NCBI RefSeq assembly: GCF_003259335.1
Contig: NZ_QLLL01000002.1
Coordinates: 496,001-560,000 of the forward strand
Reading direction: 5' to 3'
DNA from: Chitinophaga skermanii
Lineage (GTDB): Bacteria > Bacteroidota > Bacteroidia > Chitinophagales > Chitinophagaceae
Length of the DNA stretch: 64,000 nucleotides
The translations under genes and the position numbers were made by a program. Shown piece after piece: positions 43,537 through 52,573 of the stretch (position 1 is its first letter; each line of letters opens with the position of its first letter). The notes under the pieces are model-generated. The model saw only the letters and a program-made list of their open reading frames with translations, was not told where the DNA came from and searched no databases.

Positions 43537-44037
43537 TTAAGGTAGGGTGAGGTCGTATCGTTGTTCCACAACGGGTTTATCAAAATTCTGCGAATTTTTC
43601 TCTTCCGTTAACCGGAACCCAAACCGCGTATACAACGATATCGCCGCCAATTGCTCGCTTGTTGTCCATAAAAATCCATACTGTATCTTTCGTTCCTTCA
43701 TGAATTGAACAAACTCTTGCACAAGATATTTCCCCAATCCAATACCCCGGTATGCCGGTAAAAACAAGAAATAGCGTAACTGTAGCTGTTCTCCCCGGTG
43801 TTGCACCACCATGCACCCCATTATCTTCCCTGCATGCTCGCATATCCAAAGCTTGTCTTTCTCCACATCATACGCCCGGGCAAATTCCTTTAAACCGTCT
43901 AATACGTACATTTCGAAATTCAACCCGTAATTACATTCTTTGGCATAAATATCACCATGTAAATAAGCGATATAACCCAAATCGCCGGGCGCTAGTGTGT
44001 GCCGTACCTGTATATCATGTAATGTTATCGCTGACAT
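43537..44037 (-). CDS. GNAT-family N-acetyltransferase
   Basis: The 166-residue protein contains the GNAT core: LWICEHAGKIMGCMVV, LRYFLFLPAYRGIGLGKYLV (the acetyl-CoA loop, RGIGLGK) and LWTTSEQLAAISLYTRFGF. The substrate is unknown. It is the first gene of a two-gene unit with the MarR regulator, the reverse order to the common MarR-GNAT fusion. Confidence 0.9.
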   Translation of the reverse strand: MSAITLHDIQVRHTLAPGDLGYIAYLHGDIYAKECNYGLNFEMYVLDGLKEFARAYDVEKDKLWICEHAGKIMGCMVVQHRGEQLQLRYFLFLPAYRGIGLGKYLVQEFVQFMKERKIQYGFLWTTSEQLAAISLYTRFGFRLTEEKNSQNFDKPVVEQRYDLTLP

Positions 44038-44257
44038 ATAGTAAGTTTCAAAGTAGTTTATTTGTTGACAAAATCAACCTTTATTCTATACAAAGGAAAA
44101 GAATTAAGTTGAATTAGTCAACTAATTAAGGAAATTTTCATCTTTCTATTCGCCATAGCTTTATACCCTTTTGAACAAATTTCCAAACTAGCCCGGTTGT
44201 TCGGTTTTGTACAATTCCAAGCACGCTTCAATCCCGTTCTTTGTAAAAAAATACGAT

Positions 44258-44704
44258 ATGAAATCCATCACCATGCTAGCTATGCTTATTGGCATGAGCT
44301 GTATAGCTAAAGCTCAGTCCAACGAAAGTTCATTACAAGAAGTCAGAAAAATTATTGAAAAAAGCAATGCCACTTATGCCGACTTTGCCAACAAAAACGA
44401 CGGCTCCATCCTCCTCCGTTATACAAATGATGCTTGCCTTTTCCCTCCCAATGCTGCGCCTGTTTGTGGAAGAAATAATATGGCAAAATTTTTCAAGGAT
44501 GGTCCCAAAGTACATACTACTTTCACTATTCAACATTTATACGGCGATGGAAAAACGTTTGTTACAGAAGAGAGTTACTACGAAATGACCGATTTTAACG
44601 GTAAAAAAATTGATGAAGGGAAAGTAGTGGTGGTTTGGAAGCATACAAACGAGGGGTGGAAGATGCACCGCGATATGTTCAGTAGTAATTATCCTAAGAA
44701 GTAA
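44258..44704 (+). CDS. secreted SnoaL-like/NTF2-fold (YybH-type) protein
   Basis: The 148-residue protein has a signal peptide (MKSITMLAMLIGMSCIAKAQ). The mature part is one NTF2-like cone: a helix with VRKIIEKSNATYADFANK, then DGSILLRYTNDACLFPPNAAPVCGR, HTTFTIQHLYGDGKT and VVVWKHTNEGWKMHRDMF. The fold occurs in ketosteroid isomerases and in many proteins of unknown role. It ends 3 bp before the stop of the facing AraC gene, with no terminator in between. Confidence 0.78.
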   Translation: MKSITMLAMLIGMSCIAKAQSNESSLQEVRKIIEKSNATYADFANKNDGSILLRYTNDACLFPPNAAPVCGRNNMAKFFKDGPKVHTTFTIQHLYGDGKTFVTEESYYEMTDFNGKKIDEGKVVVVWKHTNEGWKMHRDMFSSNYPKK

Positions 44705-44707
44705 TTG

Positions 44708-45529
44708 TTAAAACCCAATATTGACAGCCTCCTGGAATGCCTGCCCGTTCTTCACGAGCGAACGGCGGGCACCGGAAGGCGTAATACCGGTGAACTTTTT
44801 AAACTCGCGGATAAAATGCGCTTGATCGTAATACCCACACGTATAAGCTATAGCAGTTAATGAATAGCTTGTTTCTAATACCATTTGTACACTTTTATTA
44901 AAGCGTGTTACTGCCAATAATGCCACTGGGTTTATGCCCACATGGGCGGCGTATAGCTTTTGGATGTACCGCTCCGAAACCCCGGTTTCTTGGGCCAGCT
45001 TACGAACGTCTAACCGTTGGTCTTCATTGGTAACCAAGCATTGCGATAACTGTTGTACCAAATTCACTTTTTGCAACTTATGCTCGTTCTTCTGTAGCAG
45101 TTGTAAAAAGTACTGTTCCAGTACACGCACCTTCGCTTGCATGGTATGCACTTCCATCAATTTGCTAAATAGTTCGGCGTACGCCTGTTTATGTACATCA
45201 AATAAATCGGTGGCGTAATTAGTGAAAGCTGTTAAAGCGTCGGTAACAAATAAAGTACTGGCGAAGGGATAAATCCTTGTAATGAGTACCGTGGTGCCTT
45301 TTGTTACTGTTAATCTTGTTGGTAATGTTAGATGTCCAAGTAACTCTACTGATGGTGTATTTTTTGATCTTCCGTTGATGATAGTGGTAGCTGAACCTGA
45401 AGAAACATTCATCACCAAATCGACACAACCACTGGGGTAAAAAACTTCATTGTTAAGATCTTGTTCGATCGTAACAAATGTATAACTCTTAATATACGGC
45501 GCTAAGCTGGCAGAAGGCAAAAATTGCAT
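44708..45529 (-). CDS. AraC-family transcriptional regulator
   Basis: The 273-residue protein has an N-terminal DUF6597-like sensor (LPSASLAPYIKSYTFVTI, FYPSGCVDLVMNV) and a C-terminal AraC domain with DVRKLAQETGVSERYIQKLY and LTAIAYTCGYYDQAHFIREF, closing FTGITPSGARRS. The ATG is two codons after an in-frame GTG. No clear target; the nearest genes are the SnoaL-like gene (convergent) and the ArsR/SRPBCC unit upstream. Confidence 0.88.
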   Translation of the reverse strand: MQFLPSASLAPYIKSYTFVTIEQDLNNEVFYPSGCVDLVMNVSSGSATTIINGRSKNTPSVELLGHLTLPTRLTVTKGTTVLITRIYPFASTLFVTDALTAFTNYATDLFDVHKQAYAELFSKLMEVHTMQAKVRVLEQYFLQLLQKNEHKLQKVNLVQQLSQCLVTNEDQRLDVRKLAQETGVSERYIQKLYAAHVGINPVALLAVTRFNKSVQMVLETSYSLTAIAYTCGYYDQAHFIREFKKFTGITPSGARRSLVKNGQAFQEAVNIGF

Positions 45530-45630
45530 GTACACAAATGTTTACGCTTTGCTATCATAAATGTACATCATTCAATGGATTAAAAACTGGACAATAAGCA
45601 ATATTATATTGTCCAGTTTTTAGTATTGAT

Positions 45631-46113
45631 TTATACTACCCCGCGCATCTTTTCCAGCATTTGTAACCAACTTGGGTAAGCACCAGTTTTCTTCGCTAAG
45701 TCTTGAGAAACAGATTGTTTTAATTGCAAGCGCGTGATACCCTTTTCTACTTCCGAAAATGTAACTGTTACCACTGTTTCGCCTGGCCAATCGGCATCCA
45801 TGCCTATTGTAGTAGGGTTAATCGGCTGCCCATTTTCATCGGCGTTTATGAGGGTAAAAACAATTCGAATGTAGGGCTGCACTTCGAGATATTCACCAAT
45901 GCACCAACAATCGCCATGAACAGGGTTAGAGATACAAGAATGAAACTTTCCGCCGGTGACGATATTGAGTGTTTTGAAACGAATGGTACAACCAGCGGGA
46001 GCATACCATTGTAGAAGTTTTCCAGGGTCGGTCCATGCATTAAAAACACGTTCGATACTAGCATGGAAGGTTTCTTCAATAAAAACTTCTTGAACTTGCA
46101 TAAGCTTTTCCAT
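45631..46113 (-). CDS. SRPBCC (AHSA1) family protein
   Basis: The 160-residue protein has the AHSA1 layout: VFIEETFHASIERVFNAWTDP, LQWYAPAGCTIRF, GGKFHSCISNP and TRLQLKQSVSQDLAKKTGAYPSW with the terminal helix LQMLEKMRG. These start-domain proteins bind hydrophobic ligands or act as chaperone cofactors; the bacterial role is mostly unknown. It lies 12 bp after an ArsR gene, a very common pairing, so it should be co-regulated with it. Confidence 0.88.
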   Translation of the reverse strand: MEKLMQVQEVFIEETFHASIERVFNAWTDPGKLLQWYAPAGCTIRFKTLNIVTGGKFHSCISNPVHGDCWCIGEYLEVQPYIRIVFTLINADENGQPINPTTIGMDADWPGETVVTVTFSEVEKGITRLQLKQSVSQDLAKKTGAYPSWLQMLEKMRGVV

Positions 46114-46125
46114 TTGTTATTGATT

Positions 46126-46485
46126 TTATTTGTGAATATGCTTTGATTTCTTGGGGGATGATGTAGCCTCTTTTTCCTCCTCTTCCACGAGGCTTTTAAG
46201 GGCATTTAAGCGGCCCGTCCACATTTTGTGGTATTGTGCCACCCATTCATGCACTTCGTTCAATTTATCTAGCCTTGCTTCGCAAATTCGTTCACGGCCT
46301 TGCTGGGTAATATTCAGTAGCCCGCATTCTGCGAGCACCTTTAAGTGGAGTGAAATCGCCTGCCTACTTACATCGAATTGCTCTGCAATGGCATTCACAT
46401 TTACAGGTTGTGCTGCAATTAAACCTATGATAGCACGCCTAGTAGGATCGGCTATCGCTTGGAAAACATCTCTTCTTGCTTCCAT
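46126..46485 (-). CDS. ArsR-family repressor of the SRPBCC unit
   Basis: The 119-residue protein has a winged helix: VFQAIADPTRRAIIGLIA, VNAIAEQFDVSRQAISLHLKVL and LLNITQQGRERICEARL, followed by a Lys/Ser-rich tail (EEEKEATSSPKKSKHIHK). It has one Cys-poor helix, so it is not a classical metal sensor; the group usually governs an AHSA1 neighbour. Its promoter overlaps palindromes annotated separately, consistent with autoregulation. Confidence 0.9.
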   Translation of the reverse strand: MEARRDVFQAIADPTRRAIIGLIAAQPVNVNAIAEQFDVSRQAISLHLKVLAECGLLNITQQGRERICEARLDKLNEVHEWVAQYHKMWTGRLNALKSLVEEEEKEATSSPKKSKHIHK

Positions 46486-46496
46486 AATATGCAATC

Positions 46497-46539
46497 ATTT
46501 GCTTGCAAATATAAATGCAAGCATTTACTTGCGCAAATA
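46497..46539 (-). promoter_or_regulatory. promoter with nested palindromes upstream of arsR/SRPBCC
   Basis: On the minus strand TTTG (46534-46537), 20 bases, TATATTTG (46506-46513) matches the Bacteroidota promoter consensus. The palindrome AAATGC-AA-GCATTT (46513-46526) sits between the two elements, and related half-sites (ATTTGCTTGCAAAT, ACTTGCGCAAAT) flank it. This is the layout of a repressor operator blocking a promoter. Confidence 0.65.
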
Positions 46540-46656
46540 TATTTTATGGGTATATGATTCGTCATTGATTTTCAATCGGAAGCTTAGTATTACGTATTTA
46601 ATACCCCTTATATACCTTTTACGTCGATGGAAAAAACATGGGATATATATCCAAAC

Positions 46657-46711
46657 CATTGGAAGAACATTGAACAACCATTGGAAGAACATTAGAAGAA
46701 CATTGGAAGAT
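46657..46711. repeat. five-unit 11-bp tandem array, consensus CATTGGAAGAA
   Basis: Units begin at 46657, 46668, 46679, 46690 and 46701 with an exact 11-bp period: CATTGGAAGAA twice, CATTGAACAAC, CATTAGAAGAA and CATTGGAAGAT. The array lies in the 438-base gap between divergent ArsR and AraC genes. The rest of that gap is AT-rich with no clear gene; a long rightward frame across it is antisense to ArsR and lacks a believable start. Confidence 0.85.
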
Positions 46712-46923
46712 ATTATAATTGCCTATTTGCTCCCGATACATGATATGCTAATCATTTATACATCAACACATTATAACGTCATTAAAAAATATTATTACAC
46801 TGTGTTTAATATTCACTACAATTACAGCTCCCCTAAATTAGGTGGGGATGTGACTAATTTGATAGACAACTGCTGGCATCATTAGTCCCCCAAAATGCTT
46901 TACTTTGTTTAGCAATATGTAGT

Positions 46924-47703
46924 ATGGAACACCAAGAAATCGAAGCACCCGGCGAACTTCGTGGTATTATTAAATGCTTTTGGTATTTCAAAAGAGATTT
47001 TGGTTCTATTGAATCCAATTTTGAAATTATGCCCGATGGCTATGCTGAAATATCATTCTGTTTTGGGCAGCCTTGTAGTTTGGTGTCGGGTGGAAAGCTT
47101 ATACCCCTACCCTCGCCTTTTATTATGGGTATGCTGAACCAACCGGTTGTTCTTCATACGAAAGATGTATTTGAAGTAATTGGGATTAGGTGTTACCCAT
47201 GGACTGTATTCGATTTATTAGGGTTGCCCCCAGGGAAGGAAGAGGTTCATTTCTTCCATCACCCTATTTCACAACTACAATCTACATTAGCGCAATTATT
47301 ACAAGACGGCAATCCCCTAGCCGCCTTAACTACAGTGAAAGATTATTGCTTACAAGCTACACCCCATGTTGCTATCGACGATACCATTTTTAAAGCCGGT
47401 ATTGCTATGCGGGAAAGTAATGGTGCTATACCGGTAAGCCAAGTGGCCGCCGCCGCGCATGCTAGCATACGCACATTAGAAAGGAAATTCAAACAATCGG
47501 CCGGCTTCACGGTAAAAGACGTAACCGGGCTTATTCGATTTGAACAGGTTAGAAATCACCTCTGGAAACATCCCGATGCAAACCTAGCCGGGTTAGCAGA
47601 AGAAATGGGATATACCGACCAAGCTCACCTCAGCCGCGAATTCAAACGCTATAGTGGCACTACGCCTGCTGCTTTCGCTCGCCATGCGAAGAAAATGTTG
47701 TAA
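46924..47703 (+). CDS. AraC-family transcriptional regulator
   Basis: The 259-residue protein has an N-terminal DUF6597-type sensor (APGELRGIIKCFWYFKR, IMPDGYAEISFCFGQ) and AraC helices with VSQVAAAAHASIRTLERKF and ANLAGLAEEMGYTDQAHLSREF, closing SGTTPAAFARH. It is followed after 104 bases by a FAD monooxygenase gene on the same strand, its likely target or co-transcribed partner. Confidence 0.88.
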   Translation: MEHQEIEAPGELRGIIKCFWYFKRDFGSIESNFEIMPDGYAEISFCFGQPCSLVSGGKLIPLPSPFIMGMLNQPVVLHTKDVFEVIGIRCYPWTVFDLLGLPPGKEEVHFFHHPISQLQSTLAQLLQDGNPLAALTTVKDYCLQATPHVAIDDTIFKAGIAMRESNGAIPVSQVAAAAHASIRTLERKFKQSAGFTVKDVTGLIRFEQVRNHLWKHPDANLAGLAEEMGYTDQAHLSREFKRYSGTTPAAFARHAKKML

Positions 47704-47807
47704 GCCAACAATTGTCGTGTTTATACAAGCCTAGAATAATTGGCTTTCGGAATTTTGTGTCACAAATTATTCCTAGTCATTATGCTCTACGTGAGCAAAA
47801 TCATGTT

Positions 47808-49307
47808 ATGTACGATGTAATTATTGCCGGTGCAGGCCCAGTGGGTTTGTTCCTCGGCTGCGAGTTAGCCCTCGCCAACTGTAAAGTATTGATCCTTGAA
47901 AAAGCGGATCGCCCTGGCTCTATTTTAAAGAAGTTGCCATTTGGGATGCGTGGTTTAACTGCGCCTTCCATTGAAGCACTTAATTACCGTGGGTTATTGC
48001 AAGAAATGAAAATCCCCCTTCAAGTAAAAAACCCTTTCGCCGGTAACACTCCTATACAACAACGCCCTGGTGGGCATTTTGCCGGCATCCAGTTTCATCT
48101 TAACCAAGTAGATACTAGCCAATGGAAATATCGCCTTCCCATCACAACAGATTTCAATCTTATGTCGGAAATGGAAGAATTAGAATCCACCTTCACCCGC
48201 AAGGCCCTATCATTAGGTGTAACCATTTTACGCGGCACGCCTATTACAAGTTTTGAACAAACAACCGATGAAGTGATAATACTAGCCAACAACGAAACAT
48301 TTACAGCTAAATGGCTTGTTGGTTGCGATGGTAGTCGAAGTGTTGTTCGAAAAATAGGAGGCTTTGAATTTGCCGGTACAGAACCTGAATTTACCGGTTA
48401 TACTGTAAAGGTAGCATTTGAAGATCCTAGTATTTTGAAAATGGGAAGAGTGCTTACCCCAACAGGCATGTACTTCCAACACCAACCGGGCTACCTAGGT
48501 ATCCAGGACTATGATGGTGGCGCCTTTCATAACGCAGGCACGCCTATTACGCGGGAACATATTCAAGCCGTACTTCGCCGCATTTCAAACACCAACGTTA
48601 CGATAACAAATGTAGAAGTTGCTACTACATGGACCGACAGGGCCCGCCAAGCTACCCAATACCGAAAAGGCCGTGTATTATTAGCCGGTGATGCCGCGCA
48701 TATTCATTCGCCACTAGGTGGCCAAGGTTTGAACCTGGGCTTAGGTGATGCCATGAATGTAGGTTGGAAGTTAGCCGCTACTATTCACGGTACAGCGCCA
48801 GCTGGCTTACTAGATACCTACGAATTGGAACGACATCCTACCGGGCAACAAATTCTTGATTGGTCGCGGGCACAGGTTTCTATAATGCGTCCTACAGCGG
48901 CTGCGCATGCATTAAATGCCATACTACGTGATATTATGAACACCCGGGATGGAGCTACTTATTTTGCTGGGAGAATTTGGGGACTTCAAACACATTATCA
49001 GCTCAATGGCGATCACCCATTAACAGGGTATAGCGTTCCTAATTTTAATTTTGAAGATGGAACATTGATGTCGGCACATATGGAAGCTGGCAAAGGCATA
49101 TTGCTCAACTTTGCGGCCAATACTTCTTTACAAAAGTTCGCCCAACAATTTGAACACCAAGTTAAATACTTAACCATACCGGCTAATGATCAATTAGGCT
49201 TACATACATTATTAATTCGACCCGATGGTATTGTTGCCTTTGCTTGTGATGAGATGCCCATCATCGAAGCCTTAGAACAAGCAACCTTACAATGGTTTAC
49301 GGCATAA
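47808..49307 (+). CDS. FAD-dependent aromatic-type monooxygenase
   Basis: The 499-residue protein is of the FAD_binding_3 (aromatic hydroxylase) type. It has the Rossmann start MYDVIIAGAGPVGLFLGCEL, the NAD(P)H-contact block WLVGCDGSRSVVR and the second FAD motif LAGDAAHIHSPLGGQGLNLG, then a C-terminal thioredoxin-like domain (about 400-499) without active Cys. Relatives hydroxylate phenols, polyketides or tetracyclines, but no substrate can be named here. The ATG before YDVIIAG matches the fold; 32 residues upstream are unlike the family. Confidence 0.88.
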   Translation: MYDVIIAGAGPVGLFLGCELALANCKVLILEKADRPGSILKKLPFGMRGLTAPSIEALNYRGLLQEMKIPLQVKNPFAGNTPIQQRPGGHFAGIQFHLNQVDTSQWKYRLPITTDFNLMSEMEELESTFTRKALSLGVTILRGTPITSFEQTTDEVIILANNETFTAKWLVGCDGSRSVVRKIGGFEFAGTEPEFTGYTVKVAFEDPSILKMGRVLTPTGMYFQHQPGYLGIQDYDGGAFHNAGTPITREHIQAVLRRISNTNVTITNVEVATTWTDRARQATQYRKGRVLLAGDAAHIHSPLGGQGLNLGLGDAMNVGWKLAATIHGTAPAGLLDTYELERHPTGQQILDWSRAQVSIMRPTAAAHALNAILRDIMNTRDGATYFAGRIWGLQTHYQLNGDHPLTGYSVPNFNFEDGTLMSAHMEAGKGILLNFAANTSLQKFAQQFEHQVKYLTIPANDQLGLHTLLIRPDGIVAFACDEMPIIEALEQATLQWFTA

Positions 49308-49310
49308 ATA

Positions 49311-49346
49311 AAAAGGCTTGCAGCAAGTTTACTACAAGCCTTTTTA
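49311..49346. terminator. bidirectional terminator between convergent genes
   Basis: AAAAAGGCTTG and CAAGCCTTTTT are perfect 11-bp arms around 14 bases, with A/T tracts suited to both strands. Confidence 0.9.
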
Positions 49347-49356
49347 CAGTTTACGA

Positions 49357-49767
49357 TTACAAAGGTTTTTCGATAATTCTATATCCAACTACTGCTTGAT
49401 CGGATGTACTTGTTTGATTGAAATTCGCCAAGTACATATTCACATCAATCGCAAAGGCAGTAGTTATTAATGGCAAGCCAGGATTGTTCGGATCCCCTGT
49501 TGCGCAAACGGCACAAACCCTGGCAACATCTTGACAAAGTTCGTCCACTTCTGCTTGGGAAGAGATCGAGTAATTTGCAGCCACTTTTAGAGAGGCTCGG
49601 TACAAGTTCATTTGCGAAACAGTGTATGGATTAGCTAACTGTGGTCCATTATAAATAAACCAAGTTCCGTTACAGGTAGGGGCTTTACTTAAACTGCGAG
49701 CGTTTACAATACATGCGCAACTAATAGCAACTACTATAGTTGCTAATGAAAAAAATACATTTTTCAT
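49357..49767 (-). CDS. small secreted Cys-containing protein of unknown function
   Basis: The 136-residue protein has a signal peptide (MKNVFFSLATIVVAISCACIVNA). The mature part has four Cys (CNGTW near 32; CQDVARVCAVC near 80-90) and helical and strand segments. I do not recognise the family. It lies between a FAD monooxygenase gene (convergent) and a serine hydrolase gene (same strand, 148 bases upstream), so it is not clearly part of an operon. The Cys cluster could bind metal or form disulfides. Confidence 0.6.
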   Translation of the reverse strand: MKNVFFSLATIVVAISCACIVNARSLSKAPTCNGTWFIYNGPQLANPYTVSQMNLYRASLKVAANYSISSQAEVDELCQDVARVCAVCATGDPNNPGLPLITTAFAIDVNMYLANFNQTSTSDQAVVGYRIIEKPL

Positions 49768-49915
49768 AATAAGGGGTAAGTTAATGTGGAGTGTGATTTG
49801 AATTACAAATAATAGCGATAGCCGAGTTCATTTATAAGAAGCTCATCTTCAGTCGAAACCTATTTATGTAACAAAGTTCATACTCTTACCTGCTTTGGCA
49901 TTACAAGGCACATCG

Positions 49916-51421
49916 CTACTTCCCACCTAACTCCGATAGCTGTTTTTGCGCATTAGTATTCTTTGGGTTTAACGTTAATGATTTCCCAAACATAGCCATC
50001 GCTTCTTGCCGCTTTCCCAAATGCTTTAAAGCCCCGGCATAACTATCGTACACATTTGCACTATTGGGGAAAAGGATGGTATTCAATGCCAATACCTTTA
50101 AGCCTTGCTGTTGAAATTCATTGTAGAACATTTGTAAACCCATTACATTCATTTCGCGCTCATCTAAATAATACGAAGCAGTATCTGATTTCTTTGAATT
50201 GAATGCAACTAAGGCCGAATCGGGGTTGGAAAGAATTAAAGTACGAACGTACAATTTCGCCAGCGATTTTTTGTTTAGCCGGGGGGTAAGCCCATTCAAT
50301 GCTCTTAATAGGCTAACGGCATTTGAAGCATTTTCCCTATGTGTTTCATTATTTAGTAAGATCAACGTTTGATCCTTCGTTACATTACGTAAGAGAATGG
50401 TTACAGCCCCAGTCATTCCGCCAGGGTGAAAAACAACTTTACCATACGTGGTATCTTTTAAAATCATCCATCCTAAACCATAATAGCAAACGGCATTATC
50501 CCATCCTGTAGCGGCTAGCTCACCATTATTTAGTTTTGCCGGCGTAAGAGCTTCTTCCAAAGTAGCCGCTTTCAATAACTTATTATTGTACAAAGCCCTG
50601 TCGTACAATAATAAATCGCCGGTTGTACTTATAATGTTACTATGCCCCACAAAATCGCCCAAGTTATGTAACTCAATACGATTTTGTTGTAATAAATCAT
50701 TGCGTTGCTTAATCCAAGGTGCATAGGCTGGGAAGTCGTATCCTATGGCGCGGTTAGTATCATTATCACTTTTCGATCCAATGGCGATATAGGTATGCGT
50801 CATACCGGCCGGCTGGAATATATTTTTACGCAAATATTCCTGGAAAGTAAGCCCACTCATCTTCTCTACCACCAAAGCTAGTAAACAATAGCCAGGGTTT
50901 GAATAGCTCCATTTTTCGCCGGGTTGAAATCTCAATTCACCTTGTCCTTGGTTAATAACCGTTAATATATCCTCATTCTTGAATACCCTTGTTGTATCAG
51001 CCTCATACGCAGCTTCAAACATTTGGAAATCAACTAAACCGGATGTATGGTTTAATAAATGGCGAAGGGAGATATTGGGATATTTGAAGGTTGGAAGATA
51101 TTTTTGAACCGGGTCCTCTAGTCGTAATTTGCCCTTTTCCTTTAATTGAAGAATAGCAATCGCGGTGAAAGTTTTTGATAAAGAGGCCAGTTGAAAAGTG
51201 GTTTGATCCGTTAATGGCTTCTTTTGTTGCACATCTGCCGATCCTCCATAATCTTTCAATATAACACGACCTTTTTCAGCTACCAATAAGTTACCCGCTA
51301 CTTCGTAATTGTTGTACAATGCTTTAAATAAACTATCCACCGTTTGTATGTTGGATTGAGCCGATAACCGTGCTTCCGTTGCCAATAAGAAGACCAACGA
51401 AAGCGTAAATAATTGTTTCAT
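49916..51421 (-). CDS. secreted serine hydrolase (class C beta-lactamase/DD-peptidase fold) with C-terminal TPR
   Basis: The 501-residue protein has a signal peptide (MKQLFTLSLVFLLATEARLSAQ). The catalytic domain (about 30-350) shows SLSKTFTAI (S-x-x-K), the YSN motif in KWSYSNPGYCLL and HPGGMTG in place of the KTG box. The last 80 residues contain a TPR-like pair (YDSYAGALKHLGKRQEAMAMFGKSLTLNP in landmarks YAGALKHLGKRQEAMAMF). Relatives are esterases, peptidases or D-amino-acid amidases; resistance to beta-lactams should not be assumed. Confidence 0.88.
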   Translation of the reverse strand: MKQLFTLSLVFLLATEARLSAQSNIQTVDSLFKALYNNYEVAGNLLVAEKGRVILKDYGGSADVQQKKPLTDQTTFQLASLSKTFTAIAILQLKEKGKLRLEDPVQKYLPTFKYPNISLRHLLNHTSGLVDFQMFEAAYEADTTRVFKNEDILTVINQGQGELRFQPGEKWSYSNPGYCLLALVVEKMSGLTFQEYLRKNIFQPAGMTHTYIAIGSKSDNDTNRAIGYDFPAYAPWIKQRNDLLQQNRIELHNLGDFVGHSNIISTTGDLLLYDRALYNNKLLKAATLEEALTPAKLNNGELAATGWDNAVCYYGLGWMILKDTTYGKVVFHPGGMTGAVTILLRNVTKDQTLILLNNETHRENASNAVSLLRALNGLTPRLNKKSLAKLYVRTLILSNPDSALVAFNSKKSDTASYYLDEREMNVMGLQMFYNEFQQQGLKVLALNTILFPNSANVYDSYAGALKHLGKRQEAMAMFGKSLTLNPKNTNAQKQLSELGGK

Positions 51422-51549
51422 GGAACTAACTTTTTTAAGTTTAATTAGAATGACTATCCCAATATACGAAGTTATTCGTAGATCATAATTTTATCTTACG
51501 CTTGAGAATTTCACAAGTCGTTTTTTATTGATAATCAATAAAAACAACC

Positions 51550-51589
51550 TTTAGTTGTCGATATACAACCCAAAGTAGCGACTACGCAA
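51550..51589. promoter_or_regulatory. short palindromes upstream of the XRE-pentapeptide gene
   Basis: GTTGT-CGATAT-ACAAC and GTAG-CGA-CTAC lie in the divergent gap about 100-140 bases before the XRE-pentapeptide gene. They could be operators for the encoded helix-turn-helix protein. Confidence 0.3.
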
Positions 51590-51633
51590 CTAATAGGTGT
51601 TACTTTTATGGTGCTGTATGAAGGGAAGCGAAA

Positions 51634-51641
51634 TACCTTTG
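51634..51641 (+). promoter_or_regulatory. -7 element before the XRE-pentapeptide gene
   Basis: TACCTTTG matches TAnnTTTG exactly; no good -33 element. Its place 48 bases before the chosen ATG argues against a longer in-frame start upstream. Confidence 0.4.
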
Positions 51642-51688
51642 CTGCATCGTCGACGACCACATTTTCAATTTCAAAAAAGCACACAATT

Positions 51689-52567
51689 ATGGAAGCTATA
51701 AATATTGGTAATAAAATCGCGAAAGCACGCAAACAGGTAAATATGTCGCAAGCACAACTTGCACAACAATTATTTATTAGTCCCCAAGCAGTGGGTAAAT
51801 GGGAACGTGGTGAATCTGTACCAGATATTATAACAATGAACCGCCTAGCGGAGATTTTGCGGGTAGACTTAAATTATTTCTCCGGCAGCTTTGCTACAGT
51901 ACGTAGTGAAGAGGTTGTGATGATGCCATCAAGCGCGGTATCCAATCGCCCTGGTCAACAAGCTTGGGATATGTCGAAAGGTAATTGGGTTAATGCTGAC
52001 TTCTCGGGCCTGAAAAACCTGCATGAACAATTTAGTTCTTCCAATATGCAAAAATCCAAGTTCATTGGGTCGGATTTACCCGGCTTGCTATTACGGAACA
52101 ACTACATTTCGCAATGTGACTTCTCGGCCTCGAACATCAATAATAGTCAATTTCAACAATCACACCTGGTAGACACCAAGTTTAATGAATGTACCTTGCA
52201 AGCATCCCAGTTCACGGATAGTCATATAAAAAACTGCGACTTCTCCGGTGCTGACTTTACAGGGGCGAAATTTACATCTTGTTCATTTTCAAAAAATATC
52301 ATCAACCACGCCATTCTTACCAATACTTCTTTTCATGATACCCATTTCAGCGGCATCATTTTCTATGGTTTGATAGAGGATTGTTATTTTGAAAATTGCG
52401 GCTTCTCTAAAGTAATTTTTCAACAAGCCACCTTACGCAATACCTTCTTTAAATGTAAATCACTGAAAAACATTCAATTTATAGATAGCCAAGCTGATCG
52501 TATGACCTATGAATTCTTGAAAAATGGGAAAGCCAATGTAAGTGGGCTCACATTATTACCGGCATAA
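51689..52567 (+). CDS. XRE-type helix-turn-helix fused to a pentapeptide-repeat beta-helix
   Basis: The 292-residue protein has an XRE DNA-binding domain in residues 1-70 (IGNKIAKARKQVNMSQAQLA, LFISPQAVGKWERGESVPD). Residues 95-280 are pentapeptide-like repeats of the A(D/N)LxX style: NADFSGLKN, CDFSASNINNSQF, CDFSGADFTGAKF, NTSFHDTHFSG. Such repeats form a right-handed beta-helix; in MfpA/Qnr proteins it mimics DNA. Here the helix may bind a partner or fold over the DNA-binding domain. No membrane or signal segment, so cytosolic. Confidence 0.85.
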   Translation: MEAINIGNKIAKARKQVNMSQAQLAQQLFISPQAVGKWERGESVPDIITMNRLAEILRVDLNYFSGSFATVRSEEVVMMPSSAVSNRPGQQAWDMSKGNWVNADFSGLKNLHEQFSSSNMQKSKFIGSDLPGLLLRNNYISQCDFSASNINNSQFQQSHLVDTKFNECTLQASQFTDSHIKNCDFSGADFTGAKFTSCSFSKNIINHAILTNTSFHDTHFSGIIFYGLIEDCYFENCGFSKVIFQQATLRNTFFKCKSLKNIQFIDSQADRMTYEFLKNGKANVSGLTLLPA

Positions 52568-52573
52568 TTACAG

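Noticed and set aside
46151..46885. 244-codon plus-strand frame
   Set aside because: It is antisense to the ArsR gene and runs through the 11-bp array; the composition is not protein-like.
49916..51421. Serine hydrolase as an AmpC beta-lactamase
   Set aside because: It has a TPR tail and lacks a canonical KTG box, which fits the broader esterase/peptidase group better.
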